A DNA stretch of 40,004 nucleotides, from positions 1-40,004 of the forward strand of contig NZ_MUJY01000174.1 in the NCBI RefSeq assembly GCF_002286785.1, given 5' to 3'. Source of the DNA: Pseudomonas sp. PIC25. GTDB taxonomy: Bacteria; Pseudomonadota; Gammaproteobacteria; Pseudomonadales; Pseudomonadaceae. The position numbers were made by a program, and so were the translations under genes. Below are positions 36,344-40,004 of this stretch, piece by piece (the stretch's first letter is position 1; each line of letters begins with the position of its first letter). A model generated the notes under the pieces. That model saw nothing but the letters and a program-made list of their open reading frames with translations. It ran no database searches and was not told the origin of the DNA.

Positions 36344-36977
36344 GCAGCCTCCTTTCCAGATAGCGCGCACTGAGCGAGAGGGGATAGCAGAGGAGGAAAT
36401 AGCCGAGGGCCACCAGGCCGTAGACCAGGAACGGCTTGAAGGTGGCGTTGGCCAGCATGCCGCCGGTCTTGGTCAGCTCGGCGAAGCCGATGATCGAGGT
36501 GACTGCCGTGCCTTTCACTACCTGCACGGAGAACCCGACGGTGGGCGGCACGGCGATACGCAGCGCCTGCGGCAGGATCACATAGCGCAACTGCTCGAAG
36601 CGGTTCAACGCCAGACTGGCCGAGGCTTCCCATTGCCCGCGCGGGATCGCTTCCACGCAGCCGCGCCAGATTTCGGCGAGAAAGGCGCTGGTGAACAGTG
36701 TCAGTGACAGGGCGGCGGCCAGCCAGGGCGAGACGTCGATGCCAAGCAGGGCGATGCCGAAGAAGACCAGAAACAACTGCATCAGTAGCGGCGTGCCCTG
36801 GAATACCTCGATATAGAGCCGGGCGAAGCCCCGCAGGGCGGGTTGCGGAGCGATCCGGGCGGTGAGCAGCAGAAGACCGATGAGGCCGCCGCAGACGAAG
36901 GCCAGCAACGAGAGAAGCAGGGTCCATTGCAGGCCGACCAGCAGGTTGCGAGTGATGTCCCAGAGGGTGAAATCCAT
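36330..36977 (-). CDS. Polar amino acid ABC transporter permease (second)
   Basis: A 215-aa inner-membrane subunit with about five helices. The EAA-type coupling motif with Glu-Ala-Ser...Gly is present as GQWEASASLALNRFEQLRYVILPQALRIAVPP, and YIEVFQGTPLLMQLFLVFFG carries the HisMQ N-terminal signature (F/YRGTPLL). It pairs with the upstream permease as a heterodimer. ATG 36977 shares its first base with the previous stop (TGATG), implying coupled translation. It overlaps the ATPase gene by 14 bases. Confidence 0.94.
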   Translation of the reverse strand: MDFTLWDITRNLLVGLQWTLLLSLLAFVCGGLIGLLLLTARIAPQPALRGFARLYIEVFQGTPLLMQLFLVFFGIALLGIDVSPWLAAALSLTLFTSAFLAEIWRGCVEAIPRGQWEASASLALNRFEQLRYVILPQALRIAVPPTVGFSVQVVKGTAVTSIIGFAELTKTGGMLANATFKPFLVYGLVALGYFLLCYPLSLSARYLERRLHVTA

Positions 36978-37642
36978 CAGCCTCTCCTTACGACGAAGTA
37001 CCGTCCGGCCCAGGCCAGCACCTGACGCAGCAGCAAGGCCATCGACAGGTAGAGCAGGGTGGTCAGCAGGTAGGTCTCGAAGGCACGGAAATTACGCGAC
37101 TGGATGAAGTTGGCGGCGAAGCTGAGTTCTTCCGCAGCAATCTGCGAGCACACCGCCGAGCCCAGCATGACGATCACGATCTGGCTCGACAGCGCCGGCC
37201 ATACGGTGGCCAGGGCCGGGCGCAGGACTACATAGCGGAATGCCTCGAAGCGGTTCATCGCCAGGGCGGCGGCCGCCTCCAACTGGCCACGGGGGATCGC
37301 TTGGATACCGGCGCGGATGATCTCGGTGGAGTAGGCGCCGAGGTTCACCACCATCGCCAATACCGCCGCCTGCCACTCGCTCAGGCGAATACCCAGGGAT
37401 GGCAGACCGAAGAAGATGAAGAACAGTTGGACCAGAAACGGTGTGTTGCGGATCAGTTCGACATACACGCCGAACAACCGGTCGAAGGGACGGATGCGCC
37501 AGGCACGCAGCACCGCGCCCACCACGCCGAGACCGACGCCGAACAGGGTGCCGATTACCGTCAGTTCCAAGGTGAACCAAGCCCCGCGCAACAGCAGGTC
37601 GGCCTGTTGCAGCACTGGGGTGAAGTCGAACTGGTAAGCCAT
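36977..37642 (-). CDS. Polar amino acid ABC transporter permease (first)
   Basis: A 221-aa inner-membrane subunit of the HisMQ family. VYVELIRNTPFLVQLFFIFFG is the signature (RNTPFL), and GQLEAAAALAMNRFEAFRYVVLRPALATVWP is the EAA coupling loop. The ATG at 37642 is 13 bases after the binding-protein stop; an in-frame GTG at 37651 is also possible and the ribosome site is weak for both, so the first three residues are uncertain. Close spacing shows co-transcription from the binding-protein gene. Confidence 0.93.
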   Translation of the reverse strand: MAYQFDFTPVLQQADLLLRGAWFTLELTVIGTLFGVGLGVVGAVLRAWRIRPFDRLFGVYVELIRNTPFLVQLFFIFFGLPSLGIRLSEWQAAVLAMVVNLGAYSTEIIRAGIQAIPRGQLEAAAALAMNRFEAFRYVVLRPALATVWPALSSQIVIVMLGSAVCSQIAAEELSFAANFIQSRNFRAFETYLLTTLLYLSMALLLRQVLAWAGRYFVVRRG

Positions 37643-37655
37643 TGTCGGCACGCGC

Positions 37656-38441
37656 TCAGAGGTCGGCCGGCAGCGGCTGCTTCAGCCATTTCTCGGCGAT
37701 TCCGTTGAGACTGCCGTCGGTCTTGGCGGTGGCGAGGATTTCGTTGAGCCTGGCCTGCAGTTCCGGCTGGTTCTTGTTCAGGCCGATGTAGGCGGGCGAG
37801 TTCTTCAGGTTCAGCTTCATCGCCGGCACGCGCGCCGGGTTGCGCTCGGCGATGGCGGCCATCACCACGTTGCCGCTGGCGATCAGGTCGACCTGGCCGG
37901 AAAGGTAGGCGGCGATGGTCGAGTTGTTGTCCTCGAAGCGCTTGATGGTGGCGCCTTGCGGGGCAACCTTGGACAGCTCGATGTCTTCCACCGATCCGCG
38001 AGTGACGCTGATTGTTTTGCCGGCGAGGTCGGCGATGTCATTCAGCTCGGCGTCTTCCGGGCCGAACACGCCGAGATAGAAAGGCGCGTAGGCGGTGCTG
38101 AAATCGATCACCTGCTCGCGCTCGGGATTCTTGCCGAGGCTGGAGATCACCAGGTCCACCTTGCCGGTGGTGAGGAAGGGGATGCGGTTGGTGCTATTCA
38201 CCGGAGTCAGTTCCAGCTTGACCTTGAGCCTGTCGGCGATCAGTTGCGCGGTGTCGATGTCCAGGCCGCGCGGCTTGAGGTCCGGGCCGACCGAGCCGAA
38301 CGGGGGGAAGTCCTGCGGGACGGCGACCTTCAGCACCCCGCGCTCGATCACGTCGGACAGCGCATCGGCGTGAGCCGGCGCCTGGCCGAGACCCAGGGTG
38401 ACCAGCAGGGCGGCGAACAGGGTTTTGCGGATTTTCAGCAT
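37656..38441 (-). CDS. Polar amino acid ABC transporter, periplasmic binding protein
   Basis: A 261-aa periplasmic protein of the SBP_bac_3 family. The signal peptide (MLKIRKTLFAALLVTLGLGQAPAHA, cleavage after AHA) leads to VLKVAVPQDFPPFGSVG, then GLDIDTAQLIADRL, TNRIPFLTTGKVDLVISSLG, and the acidic EQVIDFSTAYAPFYLGV. An arginine (NRIPFLTTG) and an aspartate (DLVIS) are in the usual place to hold the alpha-carboxyl and amino groups of the ligand. The specific amino acid cannot be read. ATG 38441 has CCGGAG upstream. It is the first gene of the four-gene operon and is divergent from the FadR-type gene; a near-palindrome at 38558 lies upstream. Confidence 0.93.
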   Translation of the reverse strand: MLKIRKTLFAALLVTLGLGQAPAHADALSDVIERGVLKVAVPQDFPPFGSVGPDLKPRGLDIDTAQLIADRLKVKLELTPVNSTNRIPFLTTGKVDLVISSLGKNPEREQVIDFSTAYAPFYLGVFGPEDAELNDIADLAGKTISVTRGSVEDIELSKVAPQGATIKRFEDNNSTIAAYLSGQVDLIASGNVVMAAIAERNPARVPAMKLNLKNSPAYIGLNKNQPELQARLNEILATAKTDGSLNGIAEKWLKQPLPADL

Positions 38442-38557
38442 GGCGCGTCTCCGGAGAACGATCGGGATGAAAAATCGTGTTCCAGATTTTGCAGGTCGCA
38501 TGCCAGTGCCAGGAAAATCGAGGTCCTGGCGGCTTTTTATCGGCTAAACAAGGTCTT

Positions 38558-38572
38558 ACTGGTCTGAACAGT
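38558..38572. promoter_or_regulatory. Near-palindromic operator, copy 1 (upstream of the ABC importer)
   Basis: ACTGGTCTGAACAGT differs from a perfect palindrome at one pair besides the centre. Thirteen central bases match copy 2 with a single difference (15 of 15 positions except position 6). It lies 117 bases upstream of the binding-protein ATG. Confidence 0.6.
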
Positions 38573-38704
38573 TGAGTTGTTGGAGACCTGGCATGCCAAG
38601 GCGATGCCCGCCTCTGGTGCGCGGGGCTCGGGCGGCGCGCCAAAAGTGGGAGTCACTTGCCGTGCAACCCGTCCTGGCCTTAAAAAGGGCCAGCCCCTGG
38701 ACTG

Positions 38705-38719
38705 ACTGGCCTGAACAGT
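38705..38719. promoter_or_regulatory. Near-palindromic operator, copy 2 (at the regulator start)
   Basis: ACTGGCCTGAACAGT is copy 1 with one T-to-C change. It abuts the start of the FadR-type gene (ATG 38721), so binding would block its own expression. The two copies are 147 bases apart, an arrangement expected of a divergently placed, autoregulated repressor. Confidence 0.6.
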
Positions 38720-38720
38720 G

Positions 38721-39428
38721 ATGCTGCCAACCGCCCCCCGTGCCGTCCCCGCCTACGCGCTGCATGCGATCCGCAAGCTGATCGACGACGGCGGCTATCG
38801 TGCCGGGGATGCACTGCCTTCCCAGCGCGAGCTGGCGGAGCGGCTGGGTGTCAGCCGGGCTTCGTTGCGTGAGGCGTTGTCTTCCCTCAGCGCCTTGGGG
38901 GTGATCAGCGTCCAGCCCGGAAAGGGTGTATTCGTTCAAGGGCAGGAGGCGCGCCGCGACGTCTCCGGTGGTTTCACCTGGCCGTTCGCCGAACGGATAT
39001 CCGCGGCCGATACCTTCCAGTTGCGCTTCGCCCTGGAGGGCTTCGCCGCCGGGCTCGCCGCGTTGGCCCTGACCGCCGACGACCTGGATGCCCTGGAAGA
39101 CAACGTCGAGGCGATGCGCCTGGAGTTGCGCGGAGGAGACTTCGAGAAAGCGGCGCAACTGGATTTCGCTTTTCACCGGCAGATTCTCCAGGCCGGCGGC
39201 AACCAGGCAATCCTCGGGATCGTCACCGCCAGCGAGGATATCTTCCTGGAAAGCCAGAAACTGCCGTTCATTCGCCCGGAGCGGGCAATGGAGACCTGGC
39301 AGGAGCACCGCCGGATCCTGCGAGGCCTGGCACGGCACGCCGCAGGCACGGCACGCAAGGCCATGGAAGAGCACATCCGTGCTGCGGCGCTGCGTACCGG
39401 GATCGCGTTCGGCACCCTGGGAAACTGA
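38721..39428 (+). CDS. FadR-type GntR family transcription regulator
   Basis: A 235-aa regulator with an N-terminal winged helix (about 10-75): [41 protein letters not shown] and [14 protein letters not shown]. The C-terminal FCD effector domain (about 90-225) has the metal-site type residues in [14 protein letters not shown] and [25 protein letters not shown]. FadR-type members usually respond to organic acids or amino acids. Its divergent place next to the ABC importer points to control of that operon. The GTG at 38718 directly precedes the ATG at 38721; either could start. Start choice matters because operator copy 2 ends at 38719. Confidence 0.92.
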   Translation: MLPTAPRAVPAYALHAIRKLIDDGGYRAGDALPSQRELAERLGVSRASLREALSSLSALGVISVQPGKGVFVQGQEARRDVSGGFTWPFAERISAADTFQLRFALEGFAAGLAALALTADDLDALEDNVEAMRLELRGGDFEKAAQLDFAFHRQILQAGGNQAILGIVTASEDIFLESQKLPFIRPERAMETWQEHRRILRGLARHAAGTARKAMEEHIRAAALRTGIAFGTLGN

Positions 39429-39473
39429 ATGGGGCGGGCAGGCTTCTAATGACACGATAGAAAGGCTCAATCG

Positions 39474-39492
39474 CCCGACGCTTTCGGTCGGG
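39474..39492 (+). other. Short stem before trxA
   Basis: CCCGAC (39474-39479) pairs with GTCGGG (39487-39492) in the 121-base gap between the FadR-type gene and trxA. No T-run follows, and a TATGAT at 39505-39510 lies just downstream, so it is more likely near the trxA promoter than a strong terminator. Confidence 0.3.
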
Positions 39493-39549
39493 ATCAAGCC
39501 GGGCTATGATGGCTTTCACTTTTTTGCATCCGAACCACGGAGAATTTCC

Positions 39550-39876
39550 ATGAGCGAATTCATCACCAACGTCAGCGACGCCAGCTTCGAGCAGGACGTG
39601 CTCAAGGCCGATGGTCCGGTGCTGGTCGACTACTGGGCTGAGTGGTGTGGCCCGTGCAAGATGATCGCCCCGGTCCTGGACGAAATCGCCAAGGACTACC
39701 AGGGCAAGCTGAAGGTCTGCAAGCTGAACATCGACGAAAACCAGGAAACCCCGCCGAAGTACGGCGTGCGCGGTATTCCGACGCTGATGCTGTTCAAGAG
39801 CGGCAACGTCGAGGCCACCAAGGTGGGCGCTCTGTCCAAATCCCAGTTGGCTGCCTTCCTCGACAGCAACATCTGA
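39550..39876 (+). CDS. trxA: Thioredoxin 1
   Basis: A 108-aa cytosolic disulfide reductase. The active site is WCGPC (Cys33 and Cys36), with [21 protein letters not shown] around it; the buried Asp (Asp27 in VLVDYWAEW), the cis-Pro loop [10 protein letters not shown] and the C-terminal GALSKSQL are all in the usual positions. It reduces ribonucleotide reductase, methionine sulfoxide reductases and many others. The length is exactly that of E. coli TrxA-like proteins. In P. aeruginosa it lies next to ppx; here a 5.4-kb transport cassette separates them. Two hairpins follow. Confidence 0.98.
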   Translation: MSEFITNVSDASFEQDVLKADGPVLVDYWAEWCGPCKMIAPVLDEIAKDYQGKLKVCKLNIDENQETPPKYGVRGIPTLMLFKSGNVEATKVGALSKSQLAAFLDSNI

Positions 39877-39890
39877 TTGCTGTGCGAAAA

Positions 39891-39948
39891 AAGCCCCGCC
39901 TTTGCGCGTAATGCTGTTCACTTAAGCATTTGAGCCCCGGCGGGGCTT
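39891..39948 (+). terminator. Split terminator-like hairpin after trxA
   Basis: AAGCCCCGCC (39891-39900) and GGCGGGGCTT (39939-39948) form a perfect 10-base stem preceded by AAAAA, but the loop is 38 bases and contains its own stem AATGCT/AGCATT (39909-39914 and 39924-39929). The outer arms look like an ordinary terminator; the middle looks inserted. Confidence 0.55.
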
Positions 39949-39953
39949 CCCCG

Positions 39954-39990
39954 AAAATCCGATGCCAGGTCTCTGGCATCGGATTTTTTA
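39954..39990. terminator. Strong, symmetrical terminator near the window end
   Basis: AAAATCCGATGCCAG (39954-39968), loop GTCT, CTGGCATCGGATTTT (39973-39987), followed by TT. The 15-base stem is perfect and has A-run and T-run on both sides, so it can stop transcription in both directions. Confidence 0.85.
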
Positions 39991-40004
39991 TGTCTCTCCA
40001 ACAG

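Noticed and set aside
38589-38598. Perfect 10-base palindrome TGGCATGCCA between the ABC importer and the FadR-type gene
   Set aside because: It is short, GC-rich and unmatched elsewhere in the gap; the paired 15-base motifs are the better operator candidates.
33917-39549. Genomic island with mobile-element borders
   Set aside because: No integrase, transposase, tRNA or direct repeats are visible at either edge, and base composition is like the neighbours; only position relative to P. aeruginosa suggests insertion.

Overview
The window is a high-GC (roughly 65%) chromosomal segment of a Pseudomonas, most likely of the P. aeruginosa group but not P. aeruginosa itself. The evidence is the gene order cyaA - corA - argH - algZ/algR - hemC/hemD/hemX/hemY - dsbB - algQ - FKBP - algP - ABC-F - hemB - ppk - ppx - trxA, which is the well-known alginate-regulator/haem neighbourhood of P. 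aeruginosa. AlgR (248 aa, Asp54), AlgP (KPAA-rich tail) and PBG synthase (Lys205/Lys260, no zinc cysteines) are all of the P. aeruginosa type. Nearly all of the DNA is coding, and gaps are short.

Layout. 1-2.9 kb: 5'-truncated alpha/beta hydrolase, exported DUF2059 protein (minus), Fe(II)/2OG oxygenase and DUF523 protein. 2.9-7.8 kb: class I adenylate cyclase cyaA and two small proteins (minus), then corA. 7.8-15.6 kb: argH (minus) divergent from the algZ-algR two-component pair, followed by hemC-hemD-hemX-hemY, mostly joined by ATGA stop/start overlaps. 15.6-18.8 kb: dsbB-type oxidoreductase, algQ, a periplasmic FKBP isomerase (minus) and algP. 18.8-23.7 kb: TIGR02444 protein (minus), ABC-F ATPase translationally coupled to a short MscS-like channel, TerC, LysE exporter and an SseB-like small protein. 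23.8-30.2 kb: cytochrome c-FTR1 iron permease, UPF0178 protein, elbB (minus), fatty-acid hydroxylase family protein, DedA (minus) and hemB. 30.2-33.9 kb: convergent polyphosphate kinase and exopolyphosphatase. 34.0-39.4 kb: a transport cassette with a BCCT transporter, a four-gene polar amino-acid ABC importer (minus) and a divergent FadR-type regulator. 39.5 kb to the end: trxA with two downstream hairpins.

How the genes work together. HemB, HemC and HemD catalyse consecutive steps from aminolevulinate to uroporphyrinogen III. Ppk and Ppx make and degrade polyphosphate. AlgZ/AlgR, AlgQ and AlgP are regulators tied to alginate, twitching and sigma-factor use. CyaA makes the cAMP that Vfr needs, and a Vfr/CRP-like site lies upstream of algZ. 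The 34-39.4 kb block is the only region that looks accessory. In P. aeruginosa ppx and trxA are neighbours, so it appears to be a lineage-specific insertion, and it carries a matched pair of near-palindromes that are probably the FadR-type operators.

I found no tRNA, rRNA, CRISPR array, transposase, prophage or toxin/defence system, and no clearly undescribed multi-gene system. The most interesting items are small: the palindrome holding both the ppk and ppx stop codons, the paired operators at 38.6-38.7 kb, the AT-rich rare-codon island inside algZ, and the interrupted hairpin after trxA.
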